Origin: Adineta vaga
Taxonomy: Eukaryota > Rotifera
Direction of reading: 5' to 3'
Assembly (NCBI GenBank): GCA_021613535.1
Contig: CP075496.1
Coordinates: forward strand, 5,394,001 to 5,458,000
DNA length: 64,000 nucleotides
The notes under the pieces are model-generated. The model was given only the letters and a program-made list of their open reading frames with translations, had not been told where the DNA came from and ran no database searches. Shown one piece after another: positions 12,303 through 25,347 of this stretch (the first letter of the stretch is position 1; each line of letters starts with the position of its first letter). The position numbers and the translations under genes were made by a program.

Positions 12303-15300
12303 ATGACGGCTACTGAACAACGAACAACCGGTTTATTTCCTCATCAAAATGAACGAACATCACCATCAACTGTCTCATGTGTTTCATCAAATGTTGGTTC
12401 AATAACAGAATTTCTGTTTTCATCTTCATCACATTCCACTTTAACACCTTCTTCAAACATTCCATCAGATGAAATATCTCCACAATCATCCGATGAATTT
12501 CAGTCATCACCACCACAAATTCTTATACATACCACAAGTGAACAATGTCTTGATATCAATCAACAATCACCCATGAATATTAATCAAACAGCAGTAAGAA
12601 TAAATTTTTTTTCCAAATTATACAAAGAAAATAAATCTTGATTTTCTTTTTTCTTTTCGAAAATAAAAGGTATCCGAAAGTGATACGGAACCATCGAGTG
12701 CGGGAAATAAAGAAAAACTAGGACATCGTCGTGTTGATGAAACTGGAAATGTCACTTATAAACGTGTGATGGTAGATGATTTGATGAAATCCCTACAAAT
12801 CGGTCTTAATTATATCCTTGGTAAACATCATCAACCTCAACGTCAAGTACTCATACAAGATTTTCAACAAGTAGAATATCAAGATTTTCCTCCGTAAATA
12901 TTCTTCGATATGCTTCTTTCAGTCAAAATTTAAGGATTATTCTTTTCAGAGAAGGTTCCAAATCAACGCCAATACATCCATATGCAGAATTTCGATTAAA
13001 AACATATGCACAAATAGCATTTCGCTTTTTTCGTAATGCATTCGGTGTTGATCCATCATCATTTATGGTACGTATTTCACATTATGATGAGAGAAAAAGC
13101 AAAACTCGATAAAGAATTGACGTTTCTTTCTTTAACGAAATGTAATATTTAATGTGTTGAATGCACGAAATGATCAAATCAGATTATCAGTCATTTTTCA
13201 ATGACAGGAAGAGTAATTTTGATATTTAATAAGATCTAATAAGCAAAATTTATTCATAGTTGAAACGTAAAAATGACCCAACATTAGGAAAGAATAGTAG
13301 ATGTTAGAATGCAATCTGGACTTTTTCCTCTCATATATTTATTTATTCAAACAAAACTAAAAACAAATAGTATCGTCTTACGTGTTGATTCAAAGTCAAG
13401 CAAAACTGACATCGAGCAATTCTAGACTTTTATCAATACGGACAGTATAATCAATCACGTCATTATCTCAAATAGTTTCAGTGAGATGGTTATGATATCA
13501 GAAAACAACAACTTTATTTTAAGTCTCTTCTATTCAATTTATCTCTATTTCCTGTAGTTTTAATCTCCTTTTAAAAAGATTCTTTTCATTGAAAGATCAT
13601 TATAATTGCTACTGAAGAATCTAATCCTTTTTCAAGATCATTTTCGAGAAACAAAACTTGATTTGATAAATTGTAATCATTCTGAAGTACAATCTCAAGA
13701 TCGATCACAATATTTCTGTAATAAAAACCCGAACGAATATCATAAATCAGATCAGCTCGATTAACATAAAGCATTCTCTATTTTGCCAAAGTCTGTCAAT
13801 ACTTAAATCATTATTTTTAATGATTGACATCTGTTATTGAAACACATATCGAACATTCCAATGATCTGTAAGCAACAGATTTTACTGTGAGAACTCATGA
13901 AATATTTGTTTACAAAGACGATTATTCACATCCTACCGATGTGTTATTTTCTCTCGTATATCTATGTAAATTAATTGCTATAAATAGAGATAGATATATA
14001 AATAAAACGATGATATATGACTAGCCGCCCTCTGCTTGTTCCGAATGTTGTTTTGATAAGATAATTTGATAATGGCGTCGATAAAAGATGACACATCGAT
14101 TGTATTGATTATCATATTTTCAACATTTTTCTTTTCATTATTATTATTATTATTCTAGTTGTCATTATGTGCTAAAGATTTACGTGAATTGCCTAATCCA
14201 GGTGCGAGTGGTTCGATATTCTATATTACAGCTGATGATACATATATCATAAAAACAGTCTCGAAAAAAGAAGCTCGTTTTTTACTTAGTCTTTTACCTG
14301 GATATTATATGAATCTAACTCAAAATCCTTTTACATTATTACCGAAATTTTTCGGTCTTTATTGTTATCAAAGTGCCAATAAGAATATTCGTTTTGTTAT
14401 TATGAATAATTTAATTCCAACAAATGTCAAATTACATGAAAAATATGATTTAAAAGGATCGATTTATAAACGAAAAGCATCAGAAGAAGAACGAAAACGT
14501 GAATTACCCACATTAAAAGATAATGATTTTAAATCATTACATTCTCGTGGTCTAACGATAGAACCATTTTTTCATGATCAACTAATGCAAACAATCGAAG
14601 ATGATGTTCGAGTATGTGTTGTTATTTTTCTTTCTTCTTTCATGAAAGATAACTCTACTTTTATTTTAGGTTCTCGGAAGTTTTGATATCATGGATTATT
14701 CTCTTCTACTTGCTGTTCATAATATAACCGAAGAAATGAAATCAACACAAAATCCATCTCTCTTACCACCATCAGTAATTCCATCACCAACTTCATGTAA
14801 ACGAACACCTTCATCATCGGATATTACAGCGAATTCATCATTAAGTATTCATGAAGAATTAAGAACAACAGCATCAACTGATTCTGGTATTACAATGACC
14901 ACTGTACCGAATCTTCCAACATATATTCAATATATACGTGTCATTGAATTTATACGTACTCAACAAGAACCATCCATACGAACATCATCCGTCTCTAATG
15001 TAGAGAATTCTGTAACTGATAATCTCGATACAGCAAGTATAAAAACAGTCAAACCAGATGCTTCACCATTATTAAATACGCACTTACCTCCAACTTCTGA
15101 TATTCAATCAATTGTTCCTCGAAATAGTAAAAGTCCAACAAATATGCACGAATCATCATCATCACCATATCATGTCACTAATGCTCTAATTGGCGGTGAT
15201 TTGTGGTACAATCGACAGAATCTTTCACGTCTTGCTATGTATGTTATATGTTTTCTTTGTATCTATATATAGGATTATACCGATGAATAAATGGTGAGAT

Positions 15301-16025
15301 CAACTACGCTCATATTATCAGCTCGCTGTTTTGAAATGACGCTTTAAGAAGAGAAAAAAATAACGCATCCCTTTCAGAATCAATCTATTTCGAAAGAATG
15401 AGAACTAATAAAAAGCTTTTGAACAAGCAGTCAATACATTCGTTTTTCGCTTTATTTTAGGGCCGGAATTCCAGCTGTTAATAAAAATGGTGATCTATTA
15501 TTGTTATATGTTGGTATCATTGATATTCTACAAAACTATCGTCTACGAAAAAAATTAGAACATGCTTTTAAATCCACATTAGTGACACGAGTATGTAGCT
15601 TAAACTTTTCTTGTCTAAAACAAAAATTTCTATAAAATTTGTTGATTTCTAGGAAGAAATATCTGTTTGCAATCCCAGTCATTATGGTGATCGTTTTGTC
15701 AGATTTCTTTCAGATAAAGTATTCCGTAAAGGTATGAAAACATTTATCTTGTAAACTAGTTTCAGTATAATCTTTGCTTTTCTAGGTGGTCCAAATGGCA
15801 ACACATTACTGTCGGATACTCAGTCGAATACAGATCGAATTACTTTGCACAGTAGTAGGTATGTTATATTGCTGTTACAGATCTCATTGTTTTTCTATTT
15901 ATTATTCTAATAAAATCCATGTTTTATTTAGATTATTAAATGCTTCATCATATCGTTCTCAAACGAGTGATGATAATTCCTCAATCACGAATAATAACAA
16001 TGAAATGCATAGTATAAAATCTTGA
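12303..16025 (+). CDS. Phosphatidylinositol-4-phosphate 5-kinase, type I-like (copy 2)
   Basis: Paralog of the upstream gene, 676 aa. Exons 12303-12593, 12670-12893, 12950-13067, 14159-14611, 14670-15238, 15461-15590, 15653-15731, 15786-15858 and 15932-16025 sum to 677 codons. Kinase landmarks are intact: [50 protein letters not shown] and [12 protein letters not shown] with the type I specificity Glu. It differs from copy 1 in a longer Ser/Thr-rich N-terminus (about 125 aa before [11 protein letters not shown]), a linker of some 170 residues of low complexity between the MDYSLL motif and [10 protein letters not shown], and a very short C-terminal tail. The block 14159-14611 is one exon where copy 1 has three, while the preceding intron has grown to 1.09 kb. 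Catalysis appears possible; the divergent activation region ([16 protein letters not shown]) suggests specialisation. Confidence 0.9.
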
Positions 16026-17496
16026 TCTTAATTCTTTTTCTTCTTCAATGAAACTGTTTTTTGTTTTTTTTTATAATCGAATATCTATCCCTTCTGTCTT
16101 TCTTTTGTTTGTTTTTTTTTGTTAATATATATGACTCACAATGATCTCGTCATTATCGCTTTCAACTTTATTTCTTTCGTGTCTCTCTCTCTCTCTCCCT
16201 CTCTCATTTTTTGTCTATATCTGGAAGAACGAAATCATGCATGTACGACTTTTCTCTGGTGAATTGTTCTTTCTTAGTGTCGTCTATTGATACAGCACGT
16301 AACAGAAGAAAAACTTGTTCCTTTTCTTTTTCTTCTGGAATCTTATGCATTCGTATGTGTATTTATAATACAACAAAAATTAATTCAGATCAGAAAAAAA
16401 ACGATTTAAGAATAAAATACATTTCATCTTGATACATAATGATACTCGTTGTCTTTCTATAGTATAGATTTGAAGAAAACAAGATACTCTGCATTTGCTT
16501 TAAATATATCTTGTGAATGACAAATGGGAATTAATAGTTAAATTGACTTTTTTTCTAGATTGTTTAATACAATAATGGATCTATGTACATGTATTACTAA
16601 CGATGTAATTAAGCAGTTGTTGATTAATTCTGTTGCAAAAATCATACTTATAGGTAGGAAATTCATTCTAGTTTTTGAAAGAAATGTTGATACATTTCTT
16701 AAATTAGTTTTGTAGAAAATTGTCTACTTATAATCGATAATAAGAAGTACGTTGAAATAGTATCCTTCATTTAGTTATACTGGTACGGCCTTAGTCAATG
16801 TCAATTGCTCGAACTATACGAACTTAATAATCTTGTCTATTATTCTAGAGCACATATATCTTTAGAAGAAAAAAGACCCTTTTTGCACATTCTAATTATC
16901 ACAATTATCAGTTTCTTTTTCATGAGTGCGAGTGCACCAATATAAATTGAACTTGTAGTACTGTTTCACATGTGAATGTTATATTTGCATTCGACGAAGA
17001 CAGCTATAGAATAATTCATATTTTAATTGAAGTAATGAAAAAATTACATGTAAAATATAAGCAATGACTTTTGTAACTAATAATTAATGTATTTAACATA
17101 CGATGGCGAAAATAAAATTCTGAACTTGAATGTTACTTTGACTCGTATTTCATAGTATCAAAAACGAAGAAACAACCTTGACGACAAAAGGAAAAAATGT
17201 GAAATATCTGCCATTGAGATAGGTTTTTTTTTCATTTCTTCATTCTCTTCAAGAATAGATGAAAAACAAAAATAGATGTTCTATCCTTTTAGCATAGAAG
17301 AACATGTTTTTTATTCATCAATGTTTCGAGAAGTGGAGAAGAAGAAAAAAGTTTGAATTTCGCAGTTTTTATTGTACTATTTTAGGACTGATCGTTCGCA
17401 CGTATTGAATTTGGTAATGATAGTTGATAATAAATAGAACATTTGCAGTGCAAATTATTCTCATCTATAAAACATCGATTTTGATCAATTGTAATT
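16026..17496. other. Intergenic region
   Basis: About 1.5 kb between PIP5K copy 2 and the ankyrin/SOCS gene, both on the + strand. A CT-rich microsatellite lies at about 16180-16206. The rest is AT-rich sequence with no coding exon that could be supported. Confidence 0.6.
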
Positions 17497-20135
17497 ATGG
17501 ACAATCGAGATTTTTGGTCATACATGAAAGTTGCAAAACCAGTAAGTCATTTTCGAAAAAAAAACTAGTTTTCTAAAGACCACCGATCAACAAAGAATAT
17601 TCTTCTGTGAATTAATACATTTTTTTTAGCCAGAATATAATGCATCATTGATCTCACCACTACCAACATCATCGTCATCTCAACGTCTATCATTTTTCTC
17701 TTGGTTTCTCGAACAGATTCGGTCATTTTATCGCTTTTTTTATGTACATTTACATGATCTGATTTTATCATCTTTATTTGGTTATTTAACTTTAAATGAA
17801 AAACTCTATGTTGCTATACACGAAAATGATTTATATAAAGCTCGAAAATTATTATCTCATGGTGCTTCGCCAGCATATATACCTCTTGATTATAAAACTA
17901 TCTTTTCACATTTAATCAAAAATAATAATGAAATCAAAAATTATTATTCTGAAACAAGTCTATTTGCATCAATACTTGCTAGTGATAGTATGTTATATAT
18001 GGCTGTATCGAATAATAATTATAATTTAATTCAAGAATTAATTCATTATTATGATTATGGACAAATTGGTCAACATACAGAAGTTGTTTCCTTATGTTTA
18101 GCTGTCAAACGTGGTTATTTGAATATAACTGAATATCTAATCGATTATGGTCATATTAATCCAAATGATTCTGTTAAATTAGGTTGTAAACATTGTAAAA
18201 CTCATTCTGATGACACACAACGATATCAGTATCCTCTATATCGTAAGTAAATTATATTTAGATGAATTTTATTTATAGAAAAGATGTTTTTCGTCTTTCT
18301 ATAGATGCTTGCCGAGAGAATCATTTGCATTTAGTGAAATATTTAATTGAATTAAAACATTGTGATATAAATCAATTAACAGCTTCATATGAAACGTGTT
18401 TACATGGAGCGATTCTGGGTGCTGTTGAAAACCGTTTTGATTCATCGTCTAGTAATCAACGACGATTTCAAATTGTGAAATATCTTTTAGCAAGATCCGA
18501 TTGTCTTACTGATATTGGTATGTTTGATTGCTTGAGAAATAAGATGTGTGAATTGAAAATTACGTCGACGAAATAAGAAATTGAAAATAACTTTTTTTTT
18601 TAAAATTCTAGGTCTCAATCCATTATGTATCAGTCTTGCACATGATAATATCTATGACTATACAAGTTTATTATTATTTTACAAATGTAATGTGAATCGA
18701 CTTGGATGGAATCGTTATGAAACTAAAACATCTCATCGACGACAAACTAGTCATTTAGTATATTCACTTGATCATCCATTAAATATATGTTTACGTCATT
18801 TATGTCAAATCAATGATAATAATAACACTGCTGATCATTCTTGTTTTAAACAGCATGCATTAAAATTAATCAAAGATAATTCAAATATCTATGCCATGTA
18901 TGATTATAGTCCAAATTATCCATTTTTACTTGCAGTACAAACGGGTGACATCACGTTAGTCGAAGCAATACTTATAAATGCTCAATCATATATACGCTTC
19001 GATATTATCGAACCACTTATTATTGCTTGTACAAAATCATTTCATGATATTGTGAAACTTCTAATTGATTTTGGTTTCAATCCAAATACAATTATGATCA
19101 ATCGAGATTATGAAAAAATAGAAAATCGTAAGATATTTTATAATTTCGAGTTGATGCATTCATAAAACTTTTATCTTTGTAGCTGTTTTGAATGAAACAA
19201 ATTCATCTGAATTTTTTGAATATCTTAATCGTTATTGTATATATCCAACTCAATCATCAGAAGAAATATATTCATTTTTATCTCCAACAAAAAATCATCG
19301 TCCAAATACGTATATCAATTATGATCAACATATAACTCCATTTTTAGCACTTGCACGTATGTCTTCTTGGATATTTCATCCAGATAAATATGAAACAACA
19401 ATGAAAACAATTGAAAATCTTGTTTCTTCTATTCCAATCGATTTTTCTATTCGACCAAATTGTTTTTCGTTCTACTATTCACTATTAAATGAACATATGC
19501 CAATGGTATATTATTGTTTAGCAAATTTATGTCCAATTAATCTTTTACATCATACAATTGATTTTTTACCTTCTTGCTCATTAAGAAATCATTTTTCTTA
19601 TACATTGTTCCATTTAATATCTGTTTGTTGCCGTTTATCATCAAGTAATCGAGTCAAACGTGCTTTATTTGATTCATATGCAAAAGCCGTCTTACGTATT
19701 CATACGTATAATCGTTCATCATCAATGGCAAGTGTTGTCGCTTATATGCAACTATGGTTTACTGATGAAGATTTTGTTGCTGATCAGAGTTTATATGAAC
19801 ATCTTATGTCATTACCATATATTGATGATATTATCGAAGTCTATGACGAAAAGATATTGCGTGCATTGTTTGATGTACATTATCAACGAATAATTGAACG
19901 TAAACCACGTTCAAGACCAATGTATAAATTGAAGGAAATTTGTCGTTTCAAAATTCGTCAATTGTGTCAAGTTTATTGTGAACGTCATCAAGTAAATATG
20001 TTAATAATGACATCTCAATTCGATTATTTATCGAAAACTCTTCAAACATATCTGTTTTATACAAGAATTCGATCAAAATTATTAATCAACAAGTTGTTAA
20101 ATAATGAATCATGGAATAATATACAGTGGATGTAA
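17497..20135 (+). CDS. Ankyrin-repeat, SOCS-box-like (ASB-type) protein
   Basis: Predicted substrate receptor of a Cullin5-type E3 ubiquitin ligase, 779 aa. Exons 17497-17541, 17630-18242, 18305-18517, 18612-19127 and 19183-20135 sum to 780 codons. The 15-codon first exon (MDNRDFWSYMKVAKP) joins in phase 0. Ankyrin-like repeats are spread over residues of about 60-520 (DLYKARKLLSHGASP, HACRENHLHLVKYLIE, QTGDITLVEAILINA, SFHDIVKLLIDFGFNPN). The C-terminus carries a SOCS-box-like segment beginning YKLKEICRFKIRQLCQ, a position and pattern typical of ASB proteins. The repeats are divergent, so the count is uncertain, and the SOCS box is a pattern match only. No partner or substrate can be named. 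Confidence 0.75.
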
Positions 20136-20270
20136 TGATTTGTAAATAGAATAGTCAATTGTTTTTAAATATTTGCAATACTTTCTTTTTTTTATCGATT
20201 TATTTATTTCACCTGATAATTTCGATAGAATAAATAACAGTGATCATGTATATTTTATATTATTTTGTAG

Positions 20271-20277
20271 TTTTTAG
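20271..20277 (+). other. Candidate trans-splice acceptor upstream of GMF
   Basis: A T-rich tract ending TTTTTAG, 31 nt before the GMF start codon and about 135 nt after the stop of the preceding ankyrin/SOCS gene. It has the form of a 3' splice site with no upstream donor belonging to GMF. It could be a spliced-leader acceptor or the end of a 5' UTR intron. Confidence 0.35.
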
Positions 20278-20308
20278 ATTCATTTAAAAGAGAAAAGAAA
20301 AATAAAGC

Positions 20309-20912
20309 ATGGCTTCAATGTCACCATGTACAATAGAAAAAGATGTACTTGATGCGATGAAAAAATTTCGACGATCATCAAATAAATCAACAATGGCTAT
20401 GATATGTAACTGATGAAATAAATCTCTTTACTATATTTTGCATAATTATGTCGTCTTTTCTTAACAGTACGATGTGATATGAAAACAAATCAAGTTGTGA
20501 TCGATAAAGAATTAAAAGTAAGTTTAAACAAAATACTCTCCTAAACTTTTCAATTGTGACAATTATCATTGATTTGATAGGATATTAATGTAGAACAATT
20601 AATTGATGAATTACCAAGTCGTGAACCTCGTTTTATTTTACATAGTCACGAATTAAAACATGCTGATGGTCGTGTTCAATATCCGCTCAATTTAATTTTA
20701 TACATTCCTGATGGATGTGGAACAAATAATCGTTTTACATATGCATCAACAGCAAATGCTGTCTCAGCTTCATCTGGTATTACTCGCGTATGTTGCTATT
20801 ATCTCTGATTAAGAATAATGAAACAAACGATTTCGAATAATTTTAGATTATTGAATTACGTGAAGATATTTCTGCTGAATGGCTCAATAGAGAATTAGAA
20901 AAAACATATTAA
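20309..20912 (+). CDS. GMF: Glia maturation factor (ADF-homology, Arp2/3 debranching)
   Basis: 139 aa from exons 20309-20405, 20468-20517, 20581-20787 and 20847-20912. Length and layout match the GMF family, a single ADF/cofilin-homology domain that binds Arp2/3 and removes actin branches. Hallmarks seen: LIDELPSREPRFILHSHEL, GRVQYPLNLILYIPDGC, and a C-terminal RIIELREDISAEWLNRELEK matching the family's conserved end. The start is the ATG that gives the normal short N-terminus before IEKDVLDAMKKFR. It lies 173 bp after the ankyrin/SOCS gene on the same strand and converges with the kelch gene 208 bp downstream. Confidence 0.93.
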
Positions 20913-21120
20913 TCAAAACATTTTCTTCAAAATACATTCGATTCTTTCTTAATTTTCATATGTAATCATTATTCCAATAATTTGTTCTTTTCTTTCGTCT
21001 GATATTCAGTATTATCTAAAGCAATACTGCTTCTTCTTCTTCTTTCTTTCTTTCTTTGCTTTGTAATTGACATGTGAAATTTATTTGTTGTGAAAAACGC
21101 AAAAAAAAAGTAATATTAAA

Positions 21121-23294
21121 TCACCACATGATCCAACGATCTAAATACGATGCTAACGGTAAAAGATGTTCATTGTATTGATTTGTTTGAACTACACAAC
21201 AATCTACAGCACCTAAATCTTTATCGATTTCGAATTGTTCATCGATTTTAATATTTGAACTATCACTCAAATCAATACGTTCGATTTGCTTTGTTGCATC
21301 ACCTGTTTGACAATTATGACCACCAATGATATATAATGATGAGCCTGCGAGAAGAAAAACAAAACAAAGATAATCATGACGACATACGATAAAACACGTC
21401 CTGTAATATTAGATTAGTGTTGATTTAGTCTTGGAGTCGTTGTCAGGCTTCAAAATCAAAGACATGACATGATATAATTTTTTCTTCTTCCGTTATAATA
21501 TTTACTAAGACATATGTGCAAAAGAAAATATCTCGTAATCATTTTAAGACATGTTTATCGATCAAAAAACTGTATGAATCACTTGCTGACAGTACGATAT
21601 AGAAGATTTGCATTAAAATACTGATAAATTTTTATTCTACATAATAACAAAATCAAACGAGAACATTTGATATGATTATCTTAGATGAAAATCTATTATC
21701 TCTAATCTTTCGAACTTTGTGGATTATATTTTCGCCTGATATGTGAATATCGACAGTCTGTAAGTAAACTCGTGTGAGAGTACATTTTATCTGATACTTC
21801 TTAGGATGGATTGCACGTCGTATTTGAGAATCGTGTGCATATTTTTTGTAATCACATGAGCGTGAGAGATGAAAAACTATAACGTAATGCACATTGTAAT
21901 TCCAATCTGACTCATCTTATCTTGAAACATGAATGTCATTCTATCACAAATGATAATACATTAGATAAAAACAAAATTGCGCCGTTAAAATTCTTCATCA
22001 AACTATGACAGATGCTATTTTTTTACTAGTAAATTAATAATAAACTACCGTTTGGTGTGTCTTATTCTTGATTATAGTTTATCAATTCCGAAGTAAAACA
22101 AACCTACGCTTTGCAATCTTTTCTTGGCCTTATTAATTCTTAAAACAGGTGTTTTATATCCTACAATTTCTCATGAAATATGAGAACTTGAAAAGAAAGA
22201 CATTTTCTACGAGTAAAACTAGTTGTTTTTTTTCTCACCTAATTGAAAATAACCACAATCGGTTCGTGGGTGTTCTAATTGAACATCGAGTTCTTCCCAC
22301 TCGGGTATACTTTCAGGTGATTGATTAACAGCACGAATAATTGTCCCAATATTCTGAGCATCGTCATCATTTTTATGACAGCCTTATATTAAAAGAAAGA
22401 AAAAACAACGAGAACGTCATAATTATAGATATATTTATATTCACATACCTCCAAATATTAATATATTATGATTGATAACTGTCAAACAGTGTTGTTGACG
22501 TGGACTAGGTAATACGTAATTTATTAATGAACGTTTCCATTCATTGGGTTGTGGATTAACAAGACTAGCAAAAAGAAAATTATATCGAAGAAATTCATAG
22601 ATATTATATTGACTAACACGAGTTCACCAGTTGATTTTGCTTCGATTGACGAATTTGTTCCACCTGATGACCATAATTTATTATGAATTGCAAATGATGC
22701 ATGATATCGTTTAGGTTTAGCAAAGATGCCTGCTTCTTTCCATGTGTTATTAATTGGATCATAAGCTTCAACTGATGGAACAATAATACCTTTTTGACCT
22801 TCTCCACCGAGCACATAGATTTTTGAATCGAAAATCGTCACTGCAAAATTAGCACTATGAAGATCAAAAACAGTAGAAATGAAAATGATTTTGAGCAGAG
22901 AGATAGGAAAGATTATCACTACCGTGCTGCTTTCATCGATTCACATCCTCGCCAGAAATCAATCTGTGCATCATATTTAAAAACTCCATTTGAGAGACGA
23001 CCTGTCGATGCATATCGACCTCCAATAATATACACAGAATTTTCCAGAGAAATCGCTCTGGATAAAGAAAAAGAAAAGTCATAAATATTATTCAAACAAG
23101 ATTTGAAAATCTTTTTTTTTCTTCTACCTGTAATCAATTAGATCACGCATAAAATAGAACGTTGTTGTTAATAACGTTGGATAGATACGTTCATCTCGTT
23201 GTGCCATTAAATACGGTACATCACATGATGGATGATTACGAGAAAATAACAAAATAAATGTCACTTTTTCTTCATTAGCTGGCAATGGTGTCAT
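21121..23294 (-). CDS. Kelch-repeat protein without an evident BTB domain
   Basis: Model exons 23294-23128, 23057-22923, 22854-22618, 22564-22449, 22382-22239 and 21344-21121 give 340 aa. Five kelch blades are clear by their hydrophobic-GG signatures: SVYIIGGRY, KIYVLGGEG, KLWSSGGTN, NILIFGGCH and SLYIIGGHN, so this is most of a beta-propeller. The first 56 residues (MTPLPANEEKVTFILLFSRN...) resemble the linker that follows BACK in KLHL proteins, but no BTB or BACK exon was found upstream before the spacer. It may be an N-terminally truncated KLHL-type gene, a genuinely short kelch protein, or a model missing distant exons. The last intron (21345-22238) is 894 bp, far longer than the others. 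Adaptor function is inferred from the family only. Confidence 0.72.
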
Positions 23295-25347
23295 GATATT
23301 GTTGTTCAACTTAGAAAACTTAGATATTCTCTGTTCGTTACAAGCAAATAGAACAAGTTTAATCACAAGTCTTTAAAAATCAATCGTTCTCTGTTCTTTT
23401 TGCTGTTAAATGTGTGTGCGTTCGGACAATAATAATAACAACAACAACAGTAGCAACAAGACATTGAGATGCATTTGTAAAAAAACATACACAAAAGCAC
23501 TCCGTTTTTTCTTTTTCTCTTAACGATCTCGGTTACTAGTATTTGAATGAGAAATAGAAAAATCATCAAATCAAAGTAAATGGCTCGATTTTTGTTTTGT
23601 GCTGTTAGCGAGTGAAAAGAAAAAACGCATTTCAATGACGTCAAGTGAACAAAATCTATCCAAAATGAAACAATCACTGTCAACCAAGCATATCTTCGTT
23701 GTATTCGATCAGAAAATAAATAAAATATCTAAATACATATCTGATCAAGGAGTGTAGTTTTTGATTGGTTGCATGTCGAAAAAAAAAATCTTATCTACCT
23801 GACGATTTATATCATATGTCAATATCAAACATGCATTGATAATGTTTTTTTTACATGTGATTGTAATGTGTCATTAACTGTATTGTATTTCTTCTTTTCG
23901 CTTGAGAAACAACACATGAAATAAACATTTCATTGGATTTGTATGAGGATATGATGACATATCAGATGTGTCTTACTGAAGTGTACTCAGCTGTTATATG
24001 ATTATAATAAAGTATGATGAGGAAGAAAGGTAGGAGAGAAAAACAATAAGTCTGATTGACGTATTTTAACAAACAAAAAAAAATGTAAATTATTACAATG
24101 TAAAATATGAAGAACTGAGATGCATTAGAAAAAAAAGAAAAAAGAAGAAAAATATCATGAGTCAAATAATAATTTTTCTGCGCTTCTGTATGCGCCCGCG
24201 CTTTTTTGCCCCGTTATAGTATGGCTGTTTTGTAAATGGATATATATATATATATATCATACGATTCTAAAGAAAGAAAAGTTCTGTAATCAGACATTCT
24301 TTGACATCATTCTCTATTCAGCAATTGCGTTTGTACTTATTGCCAAGTGTCAAAATTTACAGAAAATTTCAAATCAGGTATTTATAATGCTGTTATTGAC
24401 ACAAAAAAATAGAAGATTTTCATCTTTTTATTACCCCGTAATATAAATCGATCATTCATTTTTTACCCGATCACGATGACGAACTTTTCCATTGAGATAC
24501 AAATCGATATGTTAAATTATAGGAAAAAGGTGTCCTATCGTCATTGTTAAAATAAATAAATCATCTGACAAATACAGAGTAATTGAATTTTTGGCAAAAA
24601 ACAGACTTGATTTGACGTATGATTTACGTAGTACACTATATTCGAATATGTTTTACTATTTTTATCATCTTTCTTTCATCAAAAGCCTTATTCTTTTCTT
24701 TTTTCATACGTCAGCTGGTGAATATTAGATTTGTGATAAAGTTATATTATGTATTCATGCAAAGCAATGTAATGCAGACGATGTTATTTATTCAAAAAAA
24801 AGTAGCGAGATAAAAAAAGGAAAAAGAAAAACGAGAGAAAAAGAAGTGGGCGAAAATATTACGTATATATCTAACTCAACTTTCATCTTCAAAATTTGAT
24901 TCATTAATCAGAGAAAAAACGTTAATATTCATCCAAATTAGACTATTTTTCAATTAGTAGAAGGTAGAAATCAGGTAAATATATATGAAATCTTTGCTCA
25001 TAGTATTCACTACACTATATAGACCGATGACATCTATCGAGATTTAACAAAAAATTTTTTACACATAATATATAATATTAATGTAAAAAAAAACACTTTT
25101 TCTATGATAAATTCTGGAAAAAAATACAAGAAAAGTGTTTACGTTTTTTTTCTTCTTCTTTATACTATTCTCGTTCTTTCCATGTCCTTGTGAGTATACA
25201 CTGATTCAACAAAAAAACAATAAATAAAATAATTAAACATGTCAAAAAAAGAAAGTTAAACGAATAGTGAGTTGAATAAGAATCATTTTCTTCATGTAAG
25301 TTTCAATTCAAGATAATCTATTTATTTCATTTATTGATTTTCAAGGT
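23295..25347. other. Intergenic region between divergent genes
   Basis: About 2 kb between the kelch gene (-) and the MAP kinase phosphatase gene (+). AT-rich, with a TA run near 24240-24257. Open frames such as those at 23363-23683 are low-complexity and have no domain content. A 5' UTR intron of the phosphatase gene may end here (ttttcaag just before 25346). Confidence 0.55.
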
